A stretch of 64,000 nucleotides of DNA from Bradyrhizobium sp. 138 (GCF_023074075.1 NZ_JADPKT010000007.1:372001-436000), one strand, 5' to 3'; counted from the stretch's first letter, positions 27,916 to 36,114 are shown. Program-made: numbers and translations. The notes: generated by a model from the letters alone, not told the origin.

Positions 27916-29142
27916 ATGCGGACGATTCTGGCTGGCTGGGCGCTTGCGGGCTTGGCGTTGTGCAGTGCGGTTGCAGGCGTGGCGCGCGCGGTAGAGCCGT
28001 CGCCGGAGCTGATCGCCTACGGCAAGACGCTGGTCGAGGCCGGCGACTGCGCGGGTTGCCACACCGCCGATCCCGCAAAACCGTTCGCTGGCGGCAAGCG
28101 CATCGACACGCCCTTCGGCGCGATCTTTGCGCCGAACCTGACCCCGGACCGCGACACCGGGATCGGCGCCTGGGGTGACGCCGATTTCGTGCGCGCGGTG
28201 CGCACCGGCATCGCGCCTGACGGTTCGAACTATTACCCGGCGTTTCCCTATCGCTACTTCACGAAGATGACGAAGGACGACACGCTGGCGATCCGTGCCT
28301 ATCTCGGCACGCTCGCGCCCGTCGTGAGCCGCAACAAGCCGCCGGAGCTGCGCTGGCCGTTCGGCTATCGCGGCCTGATGCGGTTCTGGAATGCGATGTA
28401 TTTCAAGCCCGGCCTGTTCGAGCCAGACCAGAGCAAGAGCGCGGCGTGGAACAGAGGCGGCTATCTCGTCACCGGACTCGGCCATTGCGGCGCCTGCCAC
28501 ACGCCGAAAAATTATTTCGGTGCCGACAGGGACGCGCAGGCGCTGTCCGGCAATGAGATCGGCGGCTGGTTCGCCCCGCGCCTCGATGGCGCCACCCGCA
28601 CCGGGCTGAAATCGTGGAGCGAGGCTGACATCACGGAATATCTGCAGAGCGGACGCAACGCCAGGAGCCACGCCGACGGACCGATGGCGGAGGTCATCGT
28701 CAACTCGACCTCGAAGATGAGCGATGCCGATGTGCGCGCAATCGCGGTTTACCTGAAGAGCCTGCCGCCGGCACGGCGCGAGACCATCGTGACGCCGCCT
28801 GACGAGACCGAGATGAAGGCCGGGCAAGCGGTCTACGCAAAACTCTGCATCGCCTGCCATGAAGCCGACGGCTCGGGCGCGCCCCGGATCTATCCGCCGC
28901 TGCCCGGCAACGCGCTGCTGCAATCGATCAATCCGTCCTCCACCTTGCGCATCATCCTCGACGGCGCCCACACCGTGACGACGCCGCGCGCGCCCAACAC
29001 CGGCGAGATGCCGGGCTATGCCAAGCAGCTGTCCAATGAGGAGATCGCGGCGGTGACGAACTACATCCGCAATTCCTGGGGCAATGCCGGCGTGCTGGTG
29101 ACCCCGGCACAGGTGGCGAAGGCGAGGAAGAGTCAGGAGTAG
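27916..29142 (+). CDS. Exported triheme cytochrome c, dehydrogenase subunit type
   Basis: A 408-residue protein with a signal peptide (ending VARA) and three heme c sites: CAGCH at residues 45-49, CGACH at 191-195 and CIACH at 311-315. This three-domain layout is that of the cytochrome subunit of membrane-bound alcohol, gluconate or sorbitol dehydrogenases, which pass electrons to ubiquinone or an oxidase. No dehydrogenase catalytic subunit is adjacent, so the partner is unknown. The ATG at 27916 has CAGGAG 7 bases upstream. Confidence 0.87.
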   Translation: MRTILAGWALAGLALCSAVAGVARAVEPSPELIAYGKTLVEAGDCAGCHTADPAKPFAGGKRIDTPFGAIFAPNLTPDRDTGIGAWGDADFVRAVRTGIAPDGSNYYPAFPYRYFTKMTKDDTLAIRAYLGTLAPVVSRNKPPELRWPFGYRGLMRFWNAMYFKPGLFEPDQSKSAAWNRGGYLVTGLGHCGACHTPKNYFGADRDAQALSGNEIGGWFAPRLDGATRTGLKSWSEADITEYLQSGRNARSHADGPMAEVIVNSTSKMSDADVRAIAVYLKSLPPARRETIVTPPDETEMKAGQAVYAKLCIACHEADGSGAPRIYPPLPGNALLQSINPSSTLRIILDGAHTVTTPRAPNTGEMPGYAKQLSNEEIAAVTNYIRNSWGNAGVLVTPAQVAKARKSQE

Positions 29143-29161
29143 CTCACCGGCGCCTCCTCCG

Positions 29162-29280
29162 CGTCATTGCGAGGAGCCCTTGCGACGAAGCAATCCAGTC
29201 TGCCACCGCCGAGGGATTCTGGATTGCGTCCGCCTTCGCCAAGGCTTCGGCGGACAAGTCGCTGCGCTCGCAATGTCGAC
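29162..29280. repeat. Palindromic repeat, CGTCATTGCGAG type (copy 2) with an inner insertion
   Basis: The ends CGTCATTGCGAG and CTCGCAATG match copy 1. Where other copies read GGATTGCTTCGCTGCG, this one has about 30 extra bases that form a small palindrome (GTCCGCC ... GGCGGAC, 29227-29254). The insertion lies in the right half of the unit. Confidence 0.8.
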
Positions 29281-29300
29281 GTGGATGGAGCTGCGAAAGG

Positions 29301-29942
29301 TTACCGCTCATCTCCGGTGAACACGAATTTCGGCATCTCCCATCGGTAGCGCACCGCGAGCAGGCGGAAGCTGAGCCCGAGCACGAAGGTCAGGATCGTC
29401 CAGAGCTCGGCATTGAGATTGAGGCCGAACGCCGTGGCATAGAACAGGCCTGTCACCACCGAGACGCTGGCGTAGAGCTCGGATCGGAACAAGAGCGGCA
29501 CGTCGTTGCAGAGCACGTCGCGGAGCACGCCGCCGGCGCAGCCCGTCACCATGCCCGCGACGATCACGATCGGCAGCGAGGCATCCATCTGCCAGCCGAC
29601 ATTGCAGCCGATCATGGTGAAGACGACGAGGCCAATGGCATCGAGCACGATGAAGGCGAGGTGCAGCCGATGCACCAGCCGCGCGATCAGGATGGTGAGC
29701 AGCGCCGCGCTACCCGGCAGCGCGAGGTAGATCGGGTTGGCCACCCACACCAGCGGATAGTGACCGAGAAACAAATCGCGCAGCGTGCCGCCGCCGAGCG
29801 CGGTGACGCAGGCCAGAAGGCAAACGCCGACATAGTCCATGCTGCGCCGGCCGGCGGCCAACGCTGCGGTCATGCCCTCTGCCGTGATGGCGACGTATCC
29901 CAGAAGGTGCAGCACGCTATCTGTCGGCGGCAGGCTCCACAT
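29301..29942 (-). CDS. TRIC/UPF0126-family membrane protein
   Basis: A 213-residue inner-membrane protein with seven likely helices in two repeats, each with the family signature: TALGGGTLRDLFLG and TGCAGGVLRDVLC. Homologues form trimeric ion channels related to eukaryotic TRIC, or have been linked to small-molecule uptake. The ATG at 29942 matches the family start and has AAGGGGAA upstream; the frame extends a further 58 codons that look non-coding. The ribosome site lies in a tandem duplication. Confidence 0.85.
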   Translation of the reverse strand: MWSLPPTDSVLHLLGYVAITAEGMTAALAAGRRSMDYVGVCLLACVTALGGGTLRDLFLGHYPLVWVANPIYLALPGSAALLTILIARLVHRLHLAFIVLDAIGLVVFTMIGCNVGWQMDASLPIVIVAGMVTGCAGGVLRDVLCNDVPLLFRSELYASVSVVTGLFYATAFGLNLNAELWTILTFVLGLSFRLLAVRYRWEMPKFVFTGDER

Positions 29943-29944
29943 AG

Positions 29945-29972
29945 CTAATTCCCCTTGGCTAATTCCCCTTGG
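29945..29972. repeat. Tandem 14-bp duplication over a ribosome site
   Basis: CTAATTCCCCTTGG occurs twice in direct tandem. On the minus strand each unit contains AAGGGGAA, so the leader of the UPF0126-type gene has two copies of its ribosome-binding sequence. Confidence 0.8.
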
Positions 29973-30135
29973 GCTTGTTCCCCTCGTCGCGGCCATGGAA
30001 CTCGCGTCCAGTTCCCTGCCCAACAGGTTCCCGATTCCCGGCATGAGGGCAACATCCGACGAAAGCACAGGGAGCGCGGAACAGAATCTCGCATCCACGG
30101 GTTGTCCGGATGTCATAACCGAGGAGACCTAATCG

Positions 30136-30558
30136 ATGGCTGACGACCGTTTTCCCAACGATCCGTACCGCCCGAACCTCGCCGACGATGAGTATCTTCG
30201 CGCGGCGCGCCGGGATGCCGACCTTCAGGCCGATCCCGAGCTTGGCGAAGGCCCCGCCTCCAGCGGCAAGGTTGCGTTGTTCGCCGTTGCGATCGCACTG
30301 GTGCTGGGTGCCGTGTTCTACGGCCTGAACAATACCAGCACGACCAATGAGGCCAGCAACGCACCGGCCTCGCAGACGGCACAGACGCAGCCCACCAATC
30401 CGGCGGCGCCTCCCGGCATGCGCGACGTGACGCCGCGCACCAACACCGGCCCGGGCACGACCACGGGCGCGGCGCCGAGCAGGCCGGCCGCCCCGGATAC
30501 GCCTGCTGCAAAGCCGGCGCCGGATACGCAGACGCCGTCTGACGGCGCGAAGCAATAG
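30136..30558 (+). CDS. Hypothetical membrane-anchored protein, 140 aa
   Basis: The N-terminal 45 residues are charged and cytosolic (NDPYRPNLADDEYLRAARRD). One membrane segment follows (VALFAVAIALVLGAVFYGL), then a 75-residue periplasmic tail rich in Thr, Pro and Ala. GGAGA precedes the ATG and a strong terminator follows, so it is a real single gene. Function unknown. Confidence 0.7.
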   Translation: MADDRFPNDPYRPNLADDEYLRAARRDADLQADPELGEGPASSGKVALFAVAIALVLGAVFYGLNNTSTTNEASNAPASQTAQTQPTNPAAPPGMRDVTPRTNTGPGTTTGAAPSRPAAPDTPAAKPAPDTQTPSDGAKQ

Positions 30559-30574
30559 TCCGCAATGAAACGTG

Positions 30575-30610
30575 AGAGCGGCGGGACAATGTCCCGCCGC
30601 TCTTCGTTTG
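30575..30610. terminator. Bidirectional intrinsic terminator
   Basis: A 13-base perfect stem, AGAGCGGCGGGAC (30575-30587) with GTCCCGCCGCTCT (30591-30603), has a 3-base loop and is followed by TCGTTTG. It lies between convergent genes. Confidence 0.85.
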
Positions 30611-31420
30611 CTAGCTGAACATCTTGTTGAGTTCGCCGCCGGAATAGCCGCCGCCGAGCTCGGTGAATGTGCCCTTCTCCGCCATCTCCTTTGCCGCGCG
30701 CATGAAGCCGCCCCAGGCGGCGCGGGCGAGCGAGCCGCCGACGCTGATCCGGCGTACGCCGAGGTCGGCGGCTTCGTGCAACGACAGGCCGGAACCCCCG
30801 ATCAGCAGGTTGAACGGTTTTGGTGCGACAGCCTTCACCACAGCGCTGATGTCCTCGCGGGTCTTCAGACCCGGTGCATAAAGGCAATCGGCCCCGGCGT
30901 CCGCGTATGCGGCGAGCCGATCGATGACGAGCTTGAGATCGGTCACGCCCCACAAATAGGCTTCGCAGCGGCCGACCAGCAGCGTGCCGCTGTCGCCGAT
31001 CGCCTTGCGTGAGGCCTTGATGCGCTCGACCGCGAGCGTGCGCTCGTAGAGCGGCTTGTCCTTGTCGCCGGTGGAATCCTCGATCGAGAGGCCGGCAACG
31101 CCGGTGCGCACGCAGCGCTCGACATTGTCCGCAACCCTGTCCGGCTCGACCGCGAAGCCGCCCTCGAAATCGGCGTTGACAGGAATATCGACCGCCGAGC
31201 TCAATGCTGCCAGATGCTGACAGACGTCCTCGACGGTGACGTGGTTGTCGGCCTTGCCGATGGTCCAGGCAAAGCCCGCACTCGATGAGGCGATCGCCTT
31301 GAAACCGAGATGCTGCAACGCCTTGGCGCTGCCGACGTCGACCGGATTGGGCAGGATGAAGCACCCGCTCTCGTGCATCTTCTTGAAGGTCGCGCGCTTG
31401 TCAGCAGTTGTCACATGCAT
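30611..31420 (-). CDS. Isocitrate lyase/PEP mutase-family enzyme
   Basis: A 269-residue alpha/beta-barrel enzyme. NADFEGGFAVEP holds the metal-binding Asp/Glu region, VAGLSIEDSTGDKDKPLYE carries the Mg-binding Glu-Asp, and LLVGRCEAYLWG is the family Arg-Cys-Glu segment. Members cleave or form C-C or C-P bonds of oxalate-like or 2-methylisocitrate-like acids; the real substrate is not predictable. The start at 31420 has GGGAGAG upstream. It is followed by the bidirectional terminator. Confidence 0.8.
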   Translation of the reverse strand: MHVTTADKRATFKKMHESGCFILPNPVDVGSAKALQHLGFKAIASSSAGFAWTIGKADNHVTVEDVCQHLAALSSAVDIPVNADFEGGFAVEPDRVADNVERCVRTGVAGLSIEDSTGDKDKPLYERTLAVERIKASRKAIGDSGTLLVGRCEAYLWGVTDLKLVIDRLAAYADAGADCLYAPGLKTREDISAVVKAVAPKPFNLLIGGSGLSLHEAADLGVRRISVGGSLARAAWGGFMRAAKEMAEKGTFTELGGGYSGGELNKMFS

Positions 31421-31471
31421 GTTTCTCTCCCGTATTTGCCGCGATGACATAGGCGCGCATTCACGCCAGCG

Positions 31472-31822
31472 CTAGTGCGCGTCGTGCACGGCGCGACTGT
31501 CCTTCGGCGCCTGCGCGCGATCCTTCATGCTGTAATCCCTGACCACGCTGGCGATGCGCAGGTGATAGTCGGCGAAGATCTTTGCGCGGCCCTTGGCCTG
31601 GGTGCGGCGGTGCTCCATCGTGTTGCGCCAGGCAGCAACCGCCGCCTCGTCCCGCCAGAACGACACCGACAGGATCTTGCCCTTCTCGGTCAGGCTCTCG
31701 AAACGCTCGACCGAGATGAAGCCGTCGATGGTTTGCAGAAGCGGCTTCAGATCGGCTGCGAGGTCGAAATAATCCTGGCGGTGTTCGGGCTTGGGCCAGA
31801 CCTCGAAGATCACGACGATCAT
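31472..31822 (-). CDS. ABM-domain (antibiotic biosynthesis monooxygenase-like) protein
   Basis: A 116-residue ferredoxin-like fold protein: MIVVIFEVWPKPEHRQDYFD, GFISVERFESLTEKGKIL and SVSFWRDEAAVAAWRNT are the family segments. Members are cofactor-free monooxygenases or heme-binding dimers. GGAG is six bases before the ATG at 31822, but directly abuts the ATG at 31828, so 31822 was preferred. It is encoded 36 bases after the NIPSNAP gene, in one likely operon. Confidence 0.8.
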   Translation of the reverse strand: MIVVIFEVWPKPEHRQDYFDLAADLKPLLQTIDGFISVERFESLTEKGKILSVSFWRDEAAVAAWRNTMEHRRTQAKGRAKIFADYHLRIASVVRDYSMKDRAQAPKDSRAVHDAH

Positions 31823-31858
31823 GGGCATCTCCTGCTGCTATTTGGCTTACAATACCAC

Positions 31859-32167
31859 TCATAAGACCACTTGGCGCAGGAAGGTGCGCTCTTCGGCGAG
31901 GATGAATTTGTGTTCCTCGGCGAAATGGAAATTGGCCATGCCTTCGGCATCCTGCCGCAGCCGGGCGCGATAGGCTTCATAGGCGGCGAGACTCTCGAAT
32001 GTGATCAGTCCAAAGGCGATGTTGTTGGTGCCCTCGTGCGGCATGAAATAGCCGATCAGCTCGCCACCGCATTTCGGGATGATGGTGAGCCAGCGCTTCG
32101 AATAGTCCTCGAACTGCGCGCGCTTGAAGGGGTCGAGCTGGTAGCGGATGAAGACGGTGACGGACAT
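31859..32167 (-). CDS. NIPSNAP-family protein
   Basis: A 102-residue dimeric alpha/beta-barrel-like protein. [20 protein letters not shown] and [20 protein letters not shown] are typical for NIPSNAP. The ATG at 32167 has an ideal AAAGGAG before it; the frame runs 51 codons upstream into a repeat and is not coding there. It is the first gene of a two-gene operon with the ABM protein, divergent from an ArsR-type regulator. Confidence 0.85.
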   Translation of the reverse strand: MSVTVFIRYQLDPFKRAQFEDYSKRWLTIIPKCGGELIGYFMPHEGTNNIAFGLITFESLAAYEAYRARLRQDAEGMANFHFAEEHKFILAEERTFLRQVVL

Positions 32168-32186
32168 GATGGGCTCCTTTGTTTCC

Positions 32187-32325
32187 GTCGTCATTGCGAG
32201 CAGAGCGAAGTCTCGTAGGGTGGGCAAAGCGAAGCGTGCCCACGTCGTTTCTCCGCAACGATGAATGGTGGGCACGTCGCTACGCTCCTTTGCCCACCCT
32301 ACGGCTCGGCTCGCTCGCAATGACG
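32187..32325. repeat. Palindromic repeat, CGTCATTGCGAG type (copy 3), interrupted
   Basis: The outer ends are GTCATTGCGAGCAGAGCGAAG and CTCGCTCGCAATGACG as in other copies, but the centre is replaced by a complete repeat of another type (32214-32304). It lies between the divergent NIPSNAP and ArsR-type genes. Confidence 0.75.
32214..32304. repeat. Palindromic repeat, CGTAGGGTGGGCAAAG type (copy 1)
   Basis: CGTAGGGTGGGCAAAG at the left pairs with CTTTGCCCACCCTACGG at the right, with inner CGTGCCCAC/GTGGGCACG arms. It sits inside another repeat. Relatives are at 40751 and 52302. Confidence 0.85.
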
Positions 32326-32362
32326 TGTTCGTGCCAACACGCTACGCCCTTGCCCCACTACA

Positions 32363-32386
32363 ATGCTTCGGCTACCATCGAAGCAT
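32363..32386. promoter_or_regulatory. Inverted repeat over the start codon of the ArsR-type gene
   Basis: ATGCTTCG (32363-32370) and CGAAGCAT (32379-32386) form an 8+8 perfect inverted repeat with an 8-base spacer. The right arm overlaps the ATG at 32385. A dimeric winged-helix regulator could bind here and control itself and the divergent NIPSNAP-ABM operon. Confidence 0.5.
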
Positions 32387-33083
32387 GAAATCAGGACCCG
32401 ACATCGCCATGGTCGCGTCGCTGGTCGGCGACCCCGCCCGCGCCAACATGCTCACCGCGCTGATGAACGGACGCGCGCTGACGGCGAGCGAGCTGGCGCA
32501 GGAGGCCGGCATCACGCCGCAGACGGCGAGCTCGCATCTGGCCAAGCTCGAGGCCGGCGGGCTGGTCGAGCCGGAGAAGCAGGGCCGCCACCGCTACTAT
32601 CGCCTCACCGACGACGACGTCGCCGGCGTGCTCGAAGGTCTGGCGGGGCTTGCGGCGCGGACCGGCCACATGCGCGTGCGCACCGGGCCCAAGGATCCGG
32701 CCTTGCGGCGCGCGCGGATCTGCTACGATCATCTCGCCGGCGATCTCGGCGTGCAGATGCTCGATTCGTTACGCGAGCGGAATCTGATCAGGCAGAAGAA
32801 GCAGGACATCGAGCTGACGGCCGAGGGCGAGCGCTTTCTCGCCAAACATCTGCAGATTTCGTCCGACATGCTGACCCACCCGCGCCGCCCGGTGTGCAAG
32901 GCCTGCCTCGACTGGAGCGAGCGGCGGCATCACCTCGCGGGCACGCTGGGGGCCGCCATGATGCAGCGCTTCGCCGAGTTGAAATGGGCGGCGCGCGACG
33001 CCACGCCCGGCAGCCGCGTCGTGAATTTCACGCGCACCGGCGAGAAGCAGTTTGCCGCGCTGTTTGGCAACGGCAAGGATTGA
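32385..33083 (+). CDS. ArsR-family winged-helix transcriptional regulator
   Basis: A 232-residue protein. The N-terminal 90 residues are the winged helix (VGDPARANMLTALMNGRALT, then ELAQEAGITPQTASSHLAKL with the recognition helix, and GRHRYYRL as the wing). The remaining 140 residues contain THPRRPVCKACLDWSERRHH with two Cys and His that could bind metal or sense redox state. The length is well above the usual 100 residues of ArsR proteins. The divergent NIPSNAP-ABM operon is the likely target. Confidence 0.85.
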   Translation: MKSGPDIAMVASLVGDPARANMLTALMNGRALTASELAQEAGITPQTASSHLAKLEAGGLVEPEKQGRHRYYRLTDDDVAGVLEGLAGLAARTGHMRVRTGPKDPALRRARICYDHLAGDLGVQMLDSLRERNLIRQKKQDIELTAEGERFLAKHLQISSDMLTHPRRPVCKACLDWSERRHHLAGTLGAAMMQRFAELKWAARDATPGSRVVNFTRTGEKQFAALFGNGKD

Positions 33084-33128
33084 TCACGCAAGCTGCGTGA
33101 CGGCACACAATCGCGTGTGAACTCTCAC

Positions 33129-33223
33129 CGTCGTCATAGGCGGGCTTGACCCGGCCATCCACGTCTTTATTGCGGCTGCCACGTGGATGCCCGGGACAAG
33201 CTAGGACAAGCCCGACCATGACG
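33129..33223. repeat. Palindromic repeat, CGGGCTTGACCCGG type
   Basis: CGTCATAGGCGGGCTTG with CCATCCACGT at the left is mirrored by ACGTGGATG and CAAGCCCGACCATGACG at the right. An extra copy of GGACAAG interrupts the right half. It overlaps the leader of the hydrolase gene. Confidence 0.65.
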
Positions 33224-33232
33224 GAGACCTCC

Positions 33233-34240
33233 ATGAACCGCATCTTCTCGGCCGCGCTCGGCGCTGCCCTGTCGAGCATTTCGCTTGCATCCCACGCAGC
33301 CGAGATCGCGCCGCGCGAACCCTATGGGATCGCGCTCGAAGGCTTTGCCTATCCCTATCCCGTGCACCTCCTGCCGCTCGTCAACGACGGCGAGCAGCTC
33401 AGCATGGCCTATATGGACGTGGCCCCCGCACAGCCGAACGGCCGCACCGTGGTGCTGCTGCACGGGCGCAATTTCCCGTCGAGCTATTGGGCGCCCGTGA
33501 TCAAGATGCTGGGCGAGGCCGGCTTTCGCGTCGTCGTGCCGGACCAGATTGGTTTCGGCAAATCGTCGAAGCCGGCCGGCGAGCTCCATTTCGACACGCT
33601 GGCGCGCAACACCATGGCGCTGCTCGATCACCTCAAGATCGACAAGGCCGAGTTCGTCGCCCATTCTCTGGGTGGCATGCTCGGGGTGCGCATTGCCCGC
33701 GCCTATCCCGACCGCGTCGCCCATCTGGTGCTGACCGCGCCGATCGGGCTCGAAGACTACCGCCTCGTTGTGCCGCCGACGCCGACGGACAAGATGATCG
33801 AGACCGAGGACAGGCTCACCGCCGAAGGCTATCGCAAGCAGCTCCAGACCAACTACGCGATCAAGCTACCGGGCGAGGCGATCACCCCGTTCATCGACGC
33901 GCGTTTCAACATCAAGGGCAGCCCCGACTATCCGCGCTGGCTGCGCGCCTTCGTCAGTTCCGGGCAGATGATCCATCGCGAGCCCGTGGCGCATGAGATC
34001 CCGCTCGTCACCGTGCCGACGCTGTTCGTCATGGGCGCCGATGACCACAACGCGCCGGGCCGGCCGCTGGCGCCGGAGGCGCTGCGCGCAAAAATGGGGC
34101 AGAACGCCGAGCTCGCGAAGACGCTGGCCACGAAGATGCCGAATGCGCGGGCCGAGGTGATCCCGGACACAGGCCACCTCGTTTTCCTGGAGGCGCCGGA
34201 GAAGTACAGGGAGCTGGTGCTGGGCTTTCTCGGCCGCTAG
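33233..34240 (+). CDS. Exported alpha/beta hydrolase
   Basis: A 335-residue protein from the ATG at 33233 (GGAG upstream) with a signal peptide (to about residue 22). The hydrolase fold is shown by VVLLHGRNFPSSYWAP (oxyanion region), nucleophile AHSLGGM with Ser 145, an acid in the GADDHN loop at about 270, and DTGHLVF with His 315. It probably hydrolyses an ester or amide in the periplasm. The substrate is unknown. It is a single gene. Confidence 0.87.
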   Translation: MNRIFSAALGAALSSISLASHAAEIAPREPYGIALEGFAYPYPVHLLPLVNDGEQLSMAYMDVAPAQPNGRTVVLLHGRNFPSSYWAPVIKMLGEAGFRVVVPDQIGFGKSSKPAGELHFDTLARNTMALLDHLKIDKAEFVAHSLGGMLGVRIARAYPDRVAHLVLTAPIGLEDYRLVVPPTPTDKMIETEDRLTAEGYRKQLQTNYAIKLPGEAITPFIDARFNIKGSPDYPRWLRAFVSSGQMIHREPVAHEIPLVTVPTLFVMGADDHNAPGRPLAPEALRAKMGQNAELAKTLATKMPNARAEVIPDTGHLVFLEAPEKYRELVLGFLGR

Positions 34241-34434
34241 CAACGCTGACATGTCGCCCTAGGCCGCATGCGGCGAACGTTCATGCCGCATTCAGGTCAT
34301 GATTGGCAGGTTTGGATCGCGCCGTGTCGATGTGTTGCACGATTTGACGTGTCGAATCGTGTCGTTTGATTCATTGTGCGCCGCAAGCGCCAAACTCCCA
34401 AAGACTTCCCCCCAAGGACGAGAAGGAAGATCAC

Positions 34435-34683
34435 ATGAAGTACCTGTTCGCCGCCGCCATGCTCGCCAGCGCGGTCGTCGGTTTCAGCGAGGCGGCCAGC
34501 GCCGCCGAGGGCTGCGGCCGAGGGTTCTATCGCGGTCCCTATGGAAATTGCCGCCCGATGCGCGGTGCGGTCGTGGTGCGCCCGGCCCCCGTGGTGGTCG
34601 CCCCGCCGGTCGTCGTCGTGCCGCGCGCGCGCGTGTGCCCCTATGGCTTCCGCTGGTACGCCGGCCGCTGCCGCCCGTTCTGA
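34435..34683 (+). CDS. Small secreted protein of the GCG..CRP type
   Basis: An 82-residue exported protein: signal peptide to about residue 24, then EGCGRGFYRGPYGNCRPMR, a Val/Pro-rich repeat stretch, and a second motif CPYGFRWYAGRCRPF. The GCG ... CRP pattern marks a group of short exported proteins abundant in Bradyrhizobium, of unknown function. AAGGAAG precedes the ATG and an intrinsic terminator follows. Confidence 0.75.
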   Translation: MKYLFAAAMLASAVVGFSEAASAAEGCGRGFYRGPYGNCRPMRGAVVVRPAPVVVAPPVVVVPRARVCPYGFRWYAGRCRPF

Positions 34684-34704
34684 TCTCGTCCATTCGCATT
34701 GCGA

Positions 34705-34745
34705 GATGGCCGCGCGGCGAAAGCCTGCGCGGCCATCTTCGTTTT
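34705..34745 (+). terminator. Rho-independent terminator
   Basis: GATGGCCGCGC (34705-34715) pairs with GCGCGGCCATC (34727-34737), followed by TTCGTTTT. It closes the small secreted protein gene. Confidence 0.85.
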
Positions 34746-34833
34746 CGGTGGACGCTACCGACAATTCGTCCCCGCGAAAATCGAAACGGGGACCGTGAGC
34801 TGCGATCCCCGTCCCATCACGAACGTCGCGCGC

Positions 34834-35118
34834 TTACCAGTAATGTCGGCGGCGCCAGCGCCTGCGACGCCAACCCCAATGACGATGGCGCCAGCCCCAA
34901 TGGCGGCCGCGCCCACGCCAATGCACCTGCTCAGGCGTCAGCTTGGCGGCTTCCTCGCTGGTGGTGACAGCGGGATGAGCGTCGGGATTGCCTTGCGGCG
35001 TGCGAGCGGGATCACTGAGCGGCTGAGGTGACAGCGGCGCGGCCTGCGCGGTCGCGGCGAAGGCGGCGGCGCCTGCCGTCACCCCCAGCGCAAGTTTCAA
35101 AAAATTTCGACGCTCCAT
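34834..35118 (-). CDS. Small exported protein with Tat-like signal and Trp/His/Arg-rich tail
   Basis: A 94-residue protein starting MERRNFLKLALGVTAGAAAF, which resembles a twin-arginine signal (RRNFLK). The linker is Pro/Ala-rich. The last 30 residues are almost only Trp, His, Arg and Gly, ending WRRRRWRRRHYW. AGAGGAC precedes the ATG. Such a cationic, aromatic tail may bind polyanions, metal or membranes, but no function is established. Confidence 0.7.
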   Translation of the reverse strand: MERRNFLKLALGVTAGAAAFAATAQAAPLSPQPLSDPARTPQGNPDAHPAVTTSEEAAKLTPEQVHWRGRGRHWGWRHRHWGWRRRRWRRRHYW

Positions 35119-35388
35119 GACATGTCCTCTGGGCTACCGGGCAAGTGATGCAGAGGAAGTGTCGCGCTCACGACATGAACCAAGGCTGAATCGTGTGTTC
35201 AGATTGTAAGTGAGATGGCGTCGGAGACAATGGCGCGGACGACGAAGAAGGCTGACGGCATCGGGTTTCCTCCTGTGTTCGGAGCCAGACTAGCTGCATA
35301 AGTTGCGGGCGACAAAAAGAGCTGGCCGATGTCGGGACGCACGTCCCTCGCTCGTCCTCTGCTCTGAATCGGGACAAGGAGATGTAGA

Positions 35389-36042
35389 ATGGCCGACCTC
35401 ACGCTGACCACGTTCGATTGGGTTCCCGAGATGCCCAGGGGTTTCGTTCGCGACCTTCGCGTGCGCTGGGCCCTCGAAGAAGCCGCGCTGCCCTATCGCG
35501 TCGCGAGCACTCCGTTCGGCGACCGGGGGCCTGCGCATTTCGCGCACCAGCCGTTCGGCCAGGTTCCGTGGCTGACCGACGGCAACCTTTCGATCTTCGA
35601 GAGCGGCGCGATCCTGCTGCATCTCGGCGGGCTCAGCGAGAAGCTGATGCCCACAGACCCGCGCGGTCGCGTTGAGGCGACGGAATGGGTGTTCGCCGCG
35701 CTCAATTCGGTGGAGATGGCCAGCCTGCCCTGGGGCATGTCGAAGTTCATGGGACATCCAACCGACACGGCGGCGTGGAAATTCGTGGACGACTTCCTCA
35801 AGCTGCGCCTGAAGTATCTCGAGCCGGTGTTGGCCAAGCGCGAATGGCTGGCCGGCTCCTTCTCCGTCGCCGACCTCCTGATGTCGGACGTGCTGCGCGT
35901 TGTCGATGGTTTTGGCGGCCTGGCGGATAGTCCTGCCTGCCGCGCCTACGTCGCACGCGCCACCAGCCGCCCGGCATTCATCAAGGCGCACGCGGACCAG
36001 CTGGCGCATTTCGCCGCCGCGGATAAGGCACGTGGGGTGTGA
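35389..36042 (+). CDS. Glutathione S-transferase-family protein
   Basis: A 217-residue two-domain protein: thioredoxin-like N-terminal domain (RVRWALEEAALPYRV; cis-Pro in FGQVPWLTDG; glutathione contact FESGAILLHLG) and an all-helical C-terminal domain (SFSVADLLMSDVLRVVD). AAGGAGA precedes the ATG. The N-terminal residue normally used for thiol activation is not clearly placed, so enzymatic activity is uncertain. It is followed by a 50-aa gene on the same strand. Confidence 0.85.
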   Translation: MADLTLTTFDWVPEMPRGFVRDLRVRWALEEAALPYRVASTPFGDRGPAHFAHQPFGQVPWLTDGNLSIFESGAILLHLGGLSEKLMPTDPRGRVEATEWVFAALNSVEMASLPWGMSKFMGHPTDTAAWKFVDDFLKLRLKYLEPVLAKREWLAGSFSVADLLMSDVLRVVDGFGGLADSPACRAYVARATSRPAFIKAHADQLAHFAAADKARGV

Positions 36043-36114
36043 CGTGCCTCACGTAACTGGTTTCACCTGGGCCGTACAATCACCGCCGGAACGATGCAAT
36101 TCGTAAGGTGACAC

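Noticed and set aside
32265..32384. Upstream extension of the ArsR-type gene by 40 codons
   Set aside because: That part reads through a palindromic repeat; the ATG at 32385 begins at the expected start of the winged-helix domain.
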